A DNA stretch of 40,761 nucleotides from REEB470 sp032117095 (GTDB lineage: Bacteria; Bacillota; Bacilli; Paenibacillales; YIM-B00363): positions 1-40,761 of the forward strand of contig JAULZZ010000054.1 of assembly GCA_032117095.1 (NCBI GenBank). Reading direction: 5' to 3'. This document shows, piece by piece, positions 1 through 7,776 of this stretch. The notes under the pieces are model-generated. The model had not been told where the DNA came from, did no database searches, and saw only the letters and a program-made list of their open reading frames with translations. Numbering within the stretch: position 1 is the first letter of the stretch; the number at the start of each line of letters is the position of its first letter. The position numbers and the translations under genes are program-made.

Positions 1-27
1 TTTGCAGGAGTACACGGGGATACAGCA

Positions 28-573
28 GTGTTGGCGAAGCAACCGAAGCAAACTGTGGTGAAGAAGATTTTAATATCATCAAAGGCGTTTGAAAGTTGTT
101 TCGGTTTCATTTGTTACCCGTTAGGGGAAACGAAGCCCGCTACGATGGATTCATTCACACCTTGTGTAAAGCCAAAAGATAAAAAACAACAAGATGCTGG
201 AAGAGTGTGTGATATAAATGAAAACACTCGGTATTTCACGGTTCCCGTGAACTTTCCTGTCACTTTCAAATCCAAAAAACGATCGCTAACAGAAATTAAA
301 AAAACACTCGATGCAAGCGTTGAAGTCAATTTTGAAAAAATAAAAATAATTATACAAAAACAATATAATTCTCCTGTTGATTTCTTAAACCCAGATGGAT
401 ATGCATGTAAGCAACTTAAAAAATGCTTCAAATCCGCGATACTTGACTCCAAGAATGAATTTGGAAAGAAAGTATACGTGGCAACTGTCCCTATTTTAAG
501 CGGAAGATTTTTGCAATTGCTCGTATTCAGTTACGATTTACCATTGAATGTTGGAAAAACAACGACAACGTGA
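28..573 (+). CDS. Hypothetical AT-rich protein, possibly 5'-truncated by the window edge
   Basis: I do not recognise this protein. It is lysine-rich, has several cysteines (in FGFICYPLGE, FTPCVKP, GRVCDIN, YACKQLKKCF) and has no clear membrane segment in the visible part. The GTG at 28 has a GGGGA Shine-Dalgarno-like stretch 7 bases upstream, but the frame stays open to base 1, so the true start may lie outside the window. Base composition is visibly more AT-rich than in the neighbouring housekeeping genes and resembles the 3' half of the secreted protein at 27415-28746, which suggests horizontal acquisition. A family A repeat begins about 35 bases after the stop. Function unknown. Confidence 0.5.
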   Translation: MLAKQPKQTVVKKILISSKAFESCFGFICYPLGETKPATMDSFTPCVKPKDKKQQDAGRVCDINENTRYFTVPVNFPVTFKSKKRSLTEIKKTLDASVEVNFEKIKIIIQKQYNSPVDFLNPDGYACKQLKKCFKSAILDSKNEFGKKVYVATVPILSGRFLQLLVFSYDLPLNVGKTTTT

Positions 574-606
574 TTCGGTTCGTTGTCTGCAAAATGATAA
601 GGGGGG

Positions 607-700
607 GCCTCTAAAAACCGATTTTCAAAAAATCACTTTGCCGTAAAACAGGGATTTTTTGCGAATATTTATGCAAGGTGATCGGGTTTATAGAGGTGCC
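607..700. repeat. Family A structured repeat, copy 1
   Basis: This is an imperfect palindrome of about 95 bases. The ends pair (GGCCTCTAAAAACC with GGGTTTATAGAGGTGCC), and an inner stem pairs ATCACTTTGC (632-641) with GCAAGGTGAT (673-682), all ten positions pairing if G-U is allowed. The core TTTGCCGTAAA is shared with the copies at 15617, 17269 and 27048. It could be a miniature mobile element or a structured RNA or DNA element. Confidence 0.75.
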
Positions 701-884
701 CATAAGCGATTCGGAATTTGAAAAGATGCGTATGATGCGTTCACGCCTGTGAATTTCCTCTTTCGTCGTGACTGTGGTCTTCTTGGCGGAACGGTCTTAC
801 ACAAAAATTTACTGTTCAGGAAAGAAGGACGCTTCCCAAAACGTGAGACGACAAACATTATTTTGATTTACGATTCGAAGAGAC
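701..884. repeat. Possible degenerate miniature element
   Basis: No gene is visible here. The left end GATTCGGAATTTGAAAA (708-724) and the right end TTTTGATTTACGATTCGAA loosely resemble the terminal inverted repeats of the TACGAA/CACGATTTGAA repeat group found elsewhere in the window. The interior shows nothing recognisable. The match is weak. Confidence 0.25.
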
Positions 885-916
885 AGCTCCCCTTTGCATA
901 GAAGGGGGGCTTTTAT
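885..916 (+). terminator. Rho-independent terminator upstream of spoIIGA
   Basis: AGCTCCCCTT (885-894) pairs with AAGGGGGGCT (902-911) around a 7-base loop and is followed by a T-rich tail. It ends any transcript coming from the left and insulates the spoIIGA promoter, whose first Spo0A-like box starts only a few bases downstream. Confidence 0.8.
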
Positions 917-917
917 C

Positions 918-966
918 TTTCGACAAAATTGCGATCCATTGTCGAAAAATACGCCCAATTTGACAG
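918..966 (+). promoter_or_regulatory. Spo0A-box cluster of the spoIIG promoter
   Basis: Three matches to the Spo0A box (TTTGTCGAA-like) lie in 49 bases: TTTCGACAAA (918-927, reverse orientation, a perfect consensus), TTGTCGAAAA (939-948, forward) and AATTTGACAG (957-966, reverse). In Bacillus subtilis the spoIIG operon is activated by phosphorylated Spo0A bound to such boxes just upstream of and overlapping the -35 region. The position ahead of spoIIGA-sigE makes the same control likely here. Confidence 0.75.
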
Positions 967-971
967 CGTCG

Positions 972-1005
972 TTAGACATACTTTGCGCAATGTTGTCCGT
1001 ATACT
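972..1005 (+). promoter_or_regulatory. Candidate spoIIG promoter with an unusually long spacer
   Basis: The -10 candidate TATACT (1000-1005) is preceded by TTAGACA at 972-978, giving a spacer of 21-22 bases. The B. subtilis spoIIG promoter is known for a spacer of about 22 bases and for needing Spo0A to recruit SigA polymerase. The assignment rests on this resemblance and on the upstream boxes. Confidence 0.55.
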
Positions 1006-1052
1006 GAGAAAGGGAACGATACTTTTGGTTGTTCGATGGAGGGATGTCCTGT

Positions 1053-1982
1053 GTGATCGTATATGTAGATGTGTTGTTTGCAGTGCACAGTGTGATGAAT
1101 GCGGTGTTGTTGTTCGTTACCGCTCAGGTGATGCAACAAAACATACGCATATGGCGGTGGGTACTCGCATCGGTGATCGGTTCATTGTACGTCGTCGCAT
1201 TGTTTTTGTGGCCACATGCACGGCTTGGCGAGTGGCTCATCAAAGGAATGATTTCTTTCGTGATGTTGTACGGGGCATTTGGGTGGCGCGGGTGGCAAAC
1301 GAGTGCGCATCTTTTCATGGTTTTTTATACGTTGCATGTCGTGATGATTGGGTTTGTGCTCGTATGGGACGGGTTGTTCGAGGCACGTTTTGTCTCGTGG
1401 CGAATGTTGGTAGGGCGCACGTGGGCGATGACAGAAGGCGTTTCGAGTGGCGTATTGCTTTTTGTATGCCTCGCTGTTGTAGGGGTGGGACAATGGAGTC
1501 GCACGTGGGTACGACGACGGACATGGCAGGCTTCCTTGGTACACGTGGAAGTGTGTGTCGCAACGATTCGCCTGCGTTGTGTCGGGTTAATCGATACGGG
1601 AAATCATCTACACGATCCGCTCAGTGGGTTGCCCGTCATGGTCATGGAAGTCGAGGCGTGGGCACAGCATTTGCCGCCTTCGTGGGTGGAAGCTGTCGTC
1701 TCCCAAGGTGACCCCTCAATGGATGCATGCATCGATTGTGCAGATTCGTCCTGCGAAGCGCTAGAATGGGCACGAAGATTTCGTCATGTGACATACCGTG
1801 GGTTGGATTACGTCACACGTGGCATGGTCGCTTTTCTCCCAGATGAAGTGATCGTGCTGGGGAAAGAGGGACAACACACCGCCCCACAGCGCGTACTCGT
1901 AGGATTGCGACGGGGGACGATGCGTCCCGATGGGGCGTATACCGCTTTGTTGCACCCGGCGATGGTCAGGAATAGGGGCTAG
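1053..1982 (+). CDS. spoIIGA: SpoIIGA, pro-sigma-E processing peptidase
   Basis: This is a membrane aspartic peptidase that matures pro-SigE in the mother cell after septation. The N-terminal half (residues ~1-150) holds several hydrophobic membrane segments. The C-terminal domain carries the active-site motif IDTGNHLHDPLSG with the catalytic Asp near residue 181, followed by LPVMVMEV, as in family U4 peptidases. The GTG at 1053 is chosen because GGAGGG (1038-1043) sits 9 bases upstream and the product then starts VIVYVDVLF like known SpoIIGA proteins; the resulting 309 residues equal the usual length. The ATG at 1044 abuts the Shine-Dalgarno and is unlikely. sigE follows, as in other Bacilli. 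Confidence 0.93.
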   Translation: MIVYVDVLFAVHSVMNAVLLFVTAQVMQQNIRIWRWVLASVIGSLYVVALFLWPHARLGEWLIKGMISFVMLYGAFGWRGWQTSAHLFMVFYTLHVVMIGFVLVWDGLFEARFVSWRMLVGRTWAMTEGVSSGVLLFVCLAVVGVGQWSRTWVRRRTWQASLVHVEVCVATIRLRCVGLIDTGNHLHDPLSGLPVMVMEVEAWAQHLPPSWVEAVVSQGDPSMDACIDCADSSCEALEWARRFRHVTYRGLDYVTRGMVAFLPDEVIVLGKEGQHTAPQRVLVGLRRGTMRPDGAYTALLHPAMVRNRG

Positions 1983-2109
1983 TATGTTTCACAATGCGAG
2001 AACACAAAAGCCGATTTAACCGTAGGAGAAATACGTAGCCTTTCTGCGACAGATGTTTTTTGAAAGCGTGTTTATTACGAACGTGTGCAAAATGAGGAGG
2101 CATTCAAGG

Positions 2110-2832
2110 ATGGAGCAACCAAAAAGATGGATTATGACGGCATGGCTATACCGCATGATGATGGCATGGCGCAAACAAAGTGAAGACGTGTATTATATTG
2201 GGGGGAGTGAAGCATTGCCCCAGCCGTTGAGCCCCCTAGAAGAACAACAATTGTTGATCCGCCTTGCCAACGATGGAACGGCCGCTCGTGCGATGTTGAT
2301 TGAACGCAATTTACGCTTAGTCGTGTACATCGCCCGTAAGTTTGAGAATACCGGTATTTTTATTGAAGATTTAATCTCGATTGGTTCGATCGGCTTGATC
2401 AAAGCAGTCAATACGTTTGACCCCAGTAAAAAAATAAAGCTGGCGACGTATGCTTCGCGCTGCATCGAAAATGAAATTTTGATGTTTTTGCGACGAAACA
2501 ACAAAGTACGCACAGAAGTATCCTTCGATGAACCGTTGAACGTAGATTGGGACGGCAATGAGCTGTTGCTTTCGGACATTTTGGGGACAGAAAACGATAC
2601 GATCACGCGCAACATGGAAGAACAAGTCGACCGCTCGTGTTTGCAACACGCCTTGCACAAGCTGTCGGATCGAGAACGCACGATTATGGAATTGCGTTTT
2701 GGGCTCATCGACGGCCAAGAAAAAACGCAAAAAGACGTTGCCGACCAGCTCGGCATTTCACAGTCGTATATCTCACGGTTAGAAAAACGGATCATTCATC
2801 GGCTGCGTACCGAATTTAACATGATGCTTTAG
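2110..2832 (+). CDS. sigE: RNA polymerase sigma-E factor precursor (pro-SigE)
   Basis: This is the early mother-cell sporulation sigma factor, made as an inactive precursor. Residues 1 to ~28 form the amphipathic pro-segment that SpoIIGA removes. The mature part begins at the conserved DVYYIGGSEALP. Region 2 contains NLRLVVYIARKFENTG and DLISIGSIGLIKAVNTF, and region 4.2 ends with GISQSYISRLEKR. The ATG at 2110 has GAGGAGG (2094-2100) at ideal spacing, and the 240-residue product fits the family; an upstream in-frame ATG at 2053 would add 19 unconserved residues. It is co-transcribed with spoIIGA across a gap of about 127 bases. Confidence 0.95.
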   Translation: MEQPKRWIMTAWLYRMMMAWRKQSEDVYYIGGSEALPQPLSPLEEQQLLIRLANDGTAARAMLIERNLRLVVYIARKFENTGIFIEDLISIGSIGLIKAVNTFDPSKKIKLATYASRCIENEILMFLRRNNKVRTEVSFDEPLNVDWDGNELLLSDILGTENDTITRNMEEQVDRSCLQHALHKLSDRERTIMELRFGLIDGQEKTQKDVADQLGISQSYISRLEKRIIHRLRTEFNMML

Positions 2833-2858
2833 GGACATAGACGGTATTGTGGCGTGCG

Positions 2859-3545
2859 TCATTGTGTAGGCTCGTGGCAAGGTGGCGTTCCGCGGGGGAT
2901 CGTCCACTCCCGATACCGGTACTCCAATAAATATTCGAACGCTTCTAGATGGCGCAGACAATCTGTCGCCGTATCTCCCCATACATAGATGCCGTGATTT
3001 CGCAATAAAATTGCGGGCACGCGGGGGACGATCGACGTGGGCAACAGTGCCGCAATACGGGAAACGTCCGCATAGTTGGGGACGATCGGGATGTGGATCG
3101 TTGCCCCTTCTTCCCAGATGTTCAACGCTTTGATCAGCTCGACACCGCAGACGGTGACGTGTCCAAATGCGTGGTCGAGTTCTGAAACGAGGGCGTTCGT
3201 GACCGTGTGCACGTGGAAAATCGCCTGCGCACTCGTGGCATTGTAAATGGCTTCATGAATCCCCGTTTCGGCAGACGGTTTTAAGGTGCACTGTTCCACG
3301 GGTTTTGCCGCTTGGATGATCAAAAAATCTTCGGCGGTTTGTTGCGTTTTGTCTTTCCCGCTCGCACTGATCATAAACGTCAAGGGACAAGGCGTACCCG
3401 ATGCGGGCGAGGGGCTTGGGGACAGGCGCAAAGAGACGTTTCCACTCGTTGCAGGAAACCACCCCCGTGTCGCCAAGTTTATTTTGATGGCGCGAAGCGT
3501 CTCGTACGCATGCATTTTTTGTTCCCATGTGTACGTCGGATGCAT
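2859..3545 (-). CDS. mtnB: Methylthioribulose-1-phosphate dehydratase
   Basis: A class II aldolase-fold zinc enzyme of methionine salvage that dehydrates 5-methylthioribulose-1-phosphate to diketo-methylthiopentyl-1-phosphate, the substrate of MtnW. Visible motifs are PATSGNVSLR (31-40), SAETGIHEAIY with the acidic residue near 93, the metal-binding HVHT (His111, His113) and LRNHGIYVWG (His184). The ATG at 3545 is chosen because GGAGGAG (3551-3557) lies 5 bases upstream; the open frame extends further but lacks family similarity. It is the last gene of the mtnW-mtnX-mtnB run, 43 bases after mtnX. Length of 228 residues is normal. It converges on sigE with 26 bases between the stops. Confidence 0.92.
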   Translation of the reverse strand: MHPTYTWEQKMHAYETLRAIKINLATRGWFPATSGNVSLRLSPSPSPASGTPCPLTFMISASGKDKTQQTAEDFLIIQAAKPVEQCTLKPSAETGIHEAIYNATSAQAIFHVHTVTNALVSELDHAFGHVTVCGVELIKALNIWEEGATIHIPIVPNYADVSRIAALLPTSIVPRVPAILLRNHGIYVWGDTATDCLRHLEAFEYLLEYRYREWTIPRGTPPCHEPTQ

Positions 3546-3588
3546 CAGCACTCCTCCTTTTTCGATTGGATATGATTCGGATGAGCGG

Positions 3589-4272
3589 TCAAAAAAATTC
3601 ACGTGTAAGATGCGTGAGCACATCGTCAAACGTGTGAAATGGGACATAGGTCAGGTGATGTTGTGCACAGTATGTCGCAAGATGCGCACGGGCAAACACG
3701 ACATCGGCTTCTCGGGACGCTCCGTAATCCGTAAGGCTATCCCCGACCATCACCGTGACGTCCGCCTGAGGCAAGGCACGCATCACCGACGGTTTGCATA
3801 AGCCACAGTCTTGCACACAGTGACGATCACACGGATGGGGCCAAACGATCCGAATCCGCTCGCCACTAAAATCCCCCGTATTGCAGTAAATGTGATGTTT
3901 GGGGATGTTCCATGGGGCGATGAGGGGGGCGATAAAAAAATCTACGCCCCCACTGACGACATAAAAGGGGATGTTTCGCTGGGCACACCAAGACAATAGG
4001 GGCTGTAAACCAGGACGAAATTTCACATGTGTGGTCACGTAAGATACGATCGCTTCTTTATACTCGCTTGGAAACAACGAAAACAATTGTCCTACGCCAT
4101 GGCGTACCGACGTACGATTTTCGAACATATTTTCGACAATATTCTTCCATCCCGGGGGATCAAAATGAGCCATGACTGCCATGATCGTGTCTGCGATCGT
4201 CATCGTTCCATCAAAGTCTGAGAAGATGCGCATCGTCAAGCGCTCGCCGCGGGGCATCGCTCGTTTAGTCAT
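3589..4272 (-). CDS. mtnX: 2-hydroxy-3-keto-5-methylthiopentenyl-1-phosphate phosphatase
   Basis: A HAD-superfamily phosphatase that dephosphorylates the product of MtnW in the Bacillus version of methionine salvage. Motif I SDFDGTMTIADT supplies the nucleophilic Asp19 and Asp21; YVVSGGVDFFIAPL is motif II; the cysteine-rich CDRHCVQDCGLCKPS is typical of MtnX; MVGDSLTDYGAS is the metal-binding motif. The ATG at 4272 lies 1 base after the mtnW stop, suggesting translational coupling. The alternative ATG at 4233 (MRIFSDFDGT) would shorten it by 13 residues and cannot be excluded, as neither start has a strong Shine-Dalgarno. Confidence 0.9.
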   Translation of the reverse strand: MTKRAMPRGERLTMRIFSDFDGTMTIADTIMAVMAHFDPPGWKNIVENMFENRTSVRHGVGQLFSLFPSEYKEAIVSYVTTHVKFRPGLQPLLSWCAQRNIPFYVVSGGVDFFIAPLIAPWNIPKHHIYCNTGDFSGERIRIVWPHPCDRHCVQDCGLCKPSVMRALPQADVTVMVGDSLTDYGASREADVVFARAHLATYCAQHHLTYVPFHTFDDVLTHLTREFF

Positions 4273-4273
4273 C

Positions 4274-5521
4274 TTACAACGCACCCCACTGGTCGAGTGC
4301 ATGGCGGAGGGCATCGTCGGACAATTGCGCAGCATACGCATCCAAGGGGATGCCTTGTGTCGCTGCCGTGATGGCGTGACGAAACGCCCGTCCGCCTGCC
4401 ACCGTCCCATTACGATGGCCGTGAATGCCCCCGCCTGCATTGATGACGGTGTCGTTGCCGAAGTCCGCATATATTTTGGGGACAATCCCAGGATGAATTC
4501 CTGCAGAAGGAACAGGAAAGACGGGTTTTTGATGCGTATTTTTTTGGTCACGCAGTGCATAGGCAATGCGCTGGGTATGTGCAACGGGCATCGTCACCGA
4601 CCCATAAGGCGATGGAAACAACACGAGGTCTGCCCCCGCGAGACGCAACAATTTGCCCATGAGCAACGAGGCGGATACGCCATAGTGGGGAGAAGGATAT
4701 ATCGCCCCAGCAAACGAAGGATGTGCCACGATCGGCACGTGGATGGAGCGATCGGCGGCGAGTTCGTGCAACGCATCATACCCATAGACGAATACGTTAA
4801 ACAGCAAAGCAGAAGCACCAGACGCAATCGCTTGGCGTGCTTGGGTCGCAAGCGCAGACGTTTTCCCTGTTAAATTGGCGGCATACAGTACCGTTTGGCC
4901 CGTTTGTTCGAATACTTCTTGGGCCGCACTGTGGCACACTTTAATGCGGCGTTCGAGTGGGGTGAGGGGGTTTTCGAATAAAATTTCATCGTCTTTGATC
5001 AAGTCTACGCCCCCGAGTGCTTGCAGCGTAAACTGTTCCCGTAATTCATGCAGGTCATAGCCGATGACCGATTTAAAGATGCTCATCAACAGGGGACGAT
5101 CGGGGATGCCCAATTTCTCCCGTATGCCTGCAATCCCAAATTTTGCCCCTGAAAATTGCTTTGAAAACGAGGGGGGCAATGTGAGATCGATGAGTTTGAG
5201 TTTGCCGTCCATGGATACTTTGCCAAACACTGTCACGAGGAGTGCAGGAATGTCGGTACTAAAGTTTATTTGCGGGTACGCAATGGCAATGTCTGCATGC
5301 CGTTGCGTGGGGGAATCCTCGTGTGCAGACGGTTCATAAACGGTGACATCGACGACTTGGCCGAGGTGTTTTTCCATCGTTTTTTGGCGTGTAGCGGACA
5401 ATTCCGTCCACGTGCCCACAGTCATGCCCATGGCGATCGCGTGTGCTTTTTTGTGAAAATCTATCCGTTCATCGTAACAACGGTAGTGCGCAATGCAATA
5501 GTCGTCCCAACGGTTATTCAT
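4274..5521 (-). CDS. mtnW: 2,3-diketo-5-methylthiopentyl-1-phosphate enolase (RuBisCO-like protein)
   Basis: A form IV RuBisCO-like enolase of methionine salvage. The RuBisCO signature appears as GGVDLIKDDEI (170-180), where Lys176 would be the carbamylated residue and Asp178/Glu179 the Mg ligands. Further conserved stretches are HPSFAGAIYPSPHYGV and VINAGGGIHGHRNGT. Length of 415 residues is normal. The start ATG overlaps the proC stop by 8 bases, with AGGAGG inside the end of proC, so it is translated from the same message. It is followed directly by mtnX and mtnB, and the three genes cover consecutive steps. Confidence 0.93.
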   Translation of the reverse strand: MNNRWDDYCIAHYRCYDERIDFHKKAHAIAMGMTVGTWTELSATRQKTMEKHLGQVVDVTVYEPSAHEDSPTQRHADIAIAYPQINFSTDIPALLVTVFGKVSMDGKLKLIDLTLPPSFSKQFSGAKFGIAGIREKLGIPDRPLLMSIFKSVIGYDLHELREQFTLQALGGVDLIKDDEILFENPLTPLERRIKVCHSAAQEVFEQTGQTVLYAANLTGKTSALATQARQAIASGASALLFNVFVYGYDALHELAADRSIHVPIVAHPSFAGAIYPSPHYGVSASLLMGKLLRLAGADLVLFPSPYGSVTMPVAHTQRIAYALRDQKNTHQKPVFPVPSAGIHPGIVPKIYADFGNDTVINAGGGIHGHRNGTVAGGRAFRHAITAATQGIPLDAYAAQLSDDALRHALDQWGAL

Positions 5522-6419
5522 GGATGGAGGAACCTCCTAAATGAGGGGAAGGTGGCAGGGAAGCAGACAATTCGTCGGCGCGTTGCCGTGCCATGTCTAT
5601 GGCAGTCACGATCGTATCGTGCAGGCGAGCCTGTTCAAATACGGCAATCGCCGCTGCCGTCGTCCCTTGGGGGGACGTTACGGCATGGCGCAACGTCTGC
5701 GGATCAGCATGCGTTTGTAACGCGGTATGGGCGGCACCAAGTACGGTATGCAGGACGAGCAGTTGCGCTTGCTCTGGTGCGATGCCTTGTGCGATGGCTC
5801 CTGCGACCATCGCTTCCATGACATAGTATACGTATGCGGGACCAGACCCCGATACCGCAGTGATGGCGTTGAGCAACGATTCTGGCACTTTTTCGACGAT
5901 GCCTATGGTAGCGAGCAACGTTTTGATGAGGGAACCGTGGTGGGCGGTCACGGCTTCGCTCGGGGCCCACGCCGTCACGCCATGACCCGTTGCACAGGAC
6001 GTGTTGGGCATCGTGCGGATGATCGGTTGCAGGGGACCGACGATTGTTTGCATGCGGGAGATGGTCACCCCAGCCGCCACAGAGACGAGCAAGGCATGGG
6101 CGGGGAGAGCGGTGCGAAGAGATTGCAACGCCTCGTCTGCATCTTTGGGCTTCGTGGCGAGGAAAACGATGTCGGCTTCGTGCAATGCGGCATGGACGCC
6201 CGCACGCGTCGTACAAGCGTGCACACCATACGTCTCATGCAACGCATGCAGGCGTGCCGCATTCGTACGATTCGTCACCGAGATTTGTGTGGGGGAAATG
6301 CCCCCCTTATAAACAAAACCGCGAAGTAACGCTTCACTCATCGCCCCTGCCCCAAGGAAGACGATGTTTCCGACACGGGGTTCCGTAGCAGACGGCGGTG
6401 TGGATGGCGAGGATGTCAA
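5514..6419 (-). CDS. proC: Pyrroline-5-carboxylate reductase
   Basis: Catalyses the last step of proline synthesis, the NAD(P)H-dependent reduction of pyrroline-5-carboxylate. The nucleotide-binding motif is FLGAGAM (21-27). The conserved SGSGPAYVYYVMEAM and AVTSPQGTTAAAI lie in the C-terminal dimerisation domain. The start is TTG, supported by a perfect TAAGGAGG (6428-6435) 8 bases upstream. The 301 residues are somewhat longer than usual because of a polar Ser/Pro-rich N-terminus and C-terminus. It follows proA by about 32 bases and overlaps mtnW, so proline and methionine salvage genes share one transcript. Confidence 0.94.
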   Translation of the reverse strand: MTSSPSTPPSATEPRVGNIVFLGAGAMSEALLRGFVYKGGISPTQISVTNRTNAARLHALHETYGVHACTTRAGVHAALHEADIVFLATKPKDADEALQSLRTALPAHALLVSVAAGVTISRMQTIVGPLQPIIRTMPNTSCATGHGVTAWAPSEAVTAHHGSLIKTLLATIGIVEKVPESLLNAITAVSGSGPAYVYYVMEAMVAGAIAQGIAPEQAQLLVLHTVLGAAHTALQTHADPQTLRHAVTSPQGTTAAAIAVFEQARLHDTIVTAIDMARQRADELSASLPPSPHLGGSSIHE

Positions 6420-6451
6420 GGCAACGGCCTCCTTAGGGGTTGGAATCTCAC

Positions 6452-7702
6452 TTATGTGCGAATATGCCCATTTCCATGGACGACGTATTTTGTGGATGTC
6501 AGTGCGGGCAATCCCATTGGACCACGGGCATGTAACTTTTGGGTGCTGATGCCAATTTCGGCCCCAAACCCGAACTCAAAACCGTCCGTAAAGCGCGTTG
6601 AGGCGTTGTGATACACGACAGCCGCATCGACGGTGGACAAAAAGCGTTGGGCATGCAATTCGTCTTGCGTGACGATGCATTCGGAATGGCGGGTACCATA
6701 TGTGGCGATATGCGCCAATGCTTCTTCTAAATTTGCAACCACCCGTATGTTTAAGATGAGGTCGTTGTATTCCGTAGCGAAGTTTTCTGACGTTGCCAAA
6801 GATAAACCAGGAACGAGTTGCATCGCCTGAGGGTCGCCACGGAGCGTCACCCCGTGCGTTTGGAACGTTTCGACAAGGTGTGGCAAGTGTAATTTGGCAA
6901 ATGTTTCGTGCACGAGCAACGTTTCCATTGCATTGCAGACGGACGGACGTTGGACTTTGGCGTTGCATGCGATCGCCATTGCCATCTCCACGTCGGCAGA
7001 CGCATCGACATACGTATGACAAATGCCTGCTCCCGTTTCAATAATGGGCACATGGGCGTGGCGCACACAATGGTCGATGAGCGCAGCCCCTCCGCGTGGA
7101 ATGACGCAATCGATCACGCCAGTCAAACGAAGCATGTCATCGATCGCGTGGCGATCGCCATCGGTGACGAGCTGGACAGCATCAGAAGGCAATGGCGTAG
7201 AAGACAAAGCGTCGTGGACGAGTTTGACGAGGGCGACATTGGAGTAGTGCGCAGCCGTGCCTCCGCGCAACAACACCGCATTTCCCGTCTTTAAACAAAG
7301 TGCGATCGCATCGATCGTCACATTGGGGCGGGATTCGTAGATCATGCCGATGAGGCCGAGGGGAACGCGTATTTGGCGAATAAATAAGCCGTTGGGGCGT
7401 AACATCGTATGTACGATTTCGCCGATCGGATCAGGCAAGGCGATCACGGCATGGATGCCCTCGGACATCGCTTCAATGCGCGCTGGGGTCAGGGTGAGAC
7501 GATCCAATAGGGAGGGGGAAAGGCCATTTTGACGCCCTTCATGGAGATCCCGTTCGTTTTCTTGCAACAGGAAAGGGATGTGATGCACCAAACGATCGGC
7601 AATCGCCTGCAACGCTTCATGTTTGGCGTTAGTGGTTTGGGTACCGAGAACGGATACCGCCGCACGCGCACGCAACGCCAACGTACGAATCGGAACGGAC
7701 AT
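6452..7702 (-). CDS. proA: Gamma-glutamyl phosphate reductase
   Basis: Second step of proline synthesis: NADPH-dependent reduction of glutamyl-5-phosphate to the semialdehyde. It has an aldehyde-dehydrogenase fold with the catalytic cysteine in QRPSVCNAMETLLVH and the family motifs GLIGMIYESRPNVT and GAEIGISTQKLHARGPMG. The ATG at 7702 is preceded by AAAGGAG (7711-7717) at 8 bases; the earlier ATG at 7720 overlaps that Shine-Dalgarno. The 416 residues match the family. It lies between proB and proC in an operon that also carries methionine-salvage genes. Confidence 0.95.
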   Translation of the reverse strand: MSVPIRTLALRARAAVSVLGTQTTNAKHEALQAIADRLVHHIPFLLQENERDLHEGRQNGLSPSLLDRLTLTPARIEAMSEGIHAVIALPDPIGEIVHTMLRPNGLFIRQIRVPLGLIGMIYESRPNVTIDAIALCLKTGNAVLLRGGTAAHYSNVALVKLVHDALSSTPLPSDAVQLVTDGDRHAIDDMLRLTGVIDCVIPRGGAALIDHCVRHAHVPIIETGAGICHTYVDASADVEMAMAIACNAKVQRPSVCNAMETLLVHETFAKLHLPHLVETFQTHGVTLRGDPQAMQLVPGLSLATSENFATEYNDLILNIRVVANLEEALAHIATYGTRHSECIVTQDELHAQRFLSTVDAAVVYHNASTRFTDGFEFGFGAEIGISTQKLHARGPMGLPALTSTKYVVHGNGHIRT

Positions 7703-7776
7703 ATTTTTGACTCCTTTCATCTTCCTTCATCTTACATATATTGTCATGGATAAAACTCGATGTATCGCTACGGGTG

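Noticed and set aside
929..1711. Long ORF in another frame over spoIIGA
   Set aside because: Arg/Cys-rich shadow of spoIIGA with no ribosome site or family similarity.
3286..5339. Several long plus-strand ORFs opposite mtnB, mtnX and mtnW
   Set aside because: They mirror the codon structure of the minus-strand genes and have low-complexity, Arg-rich products.
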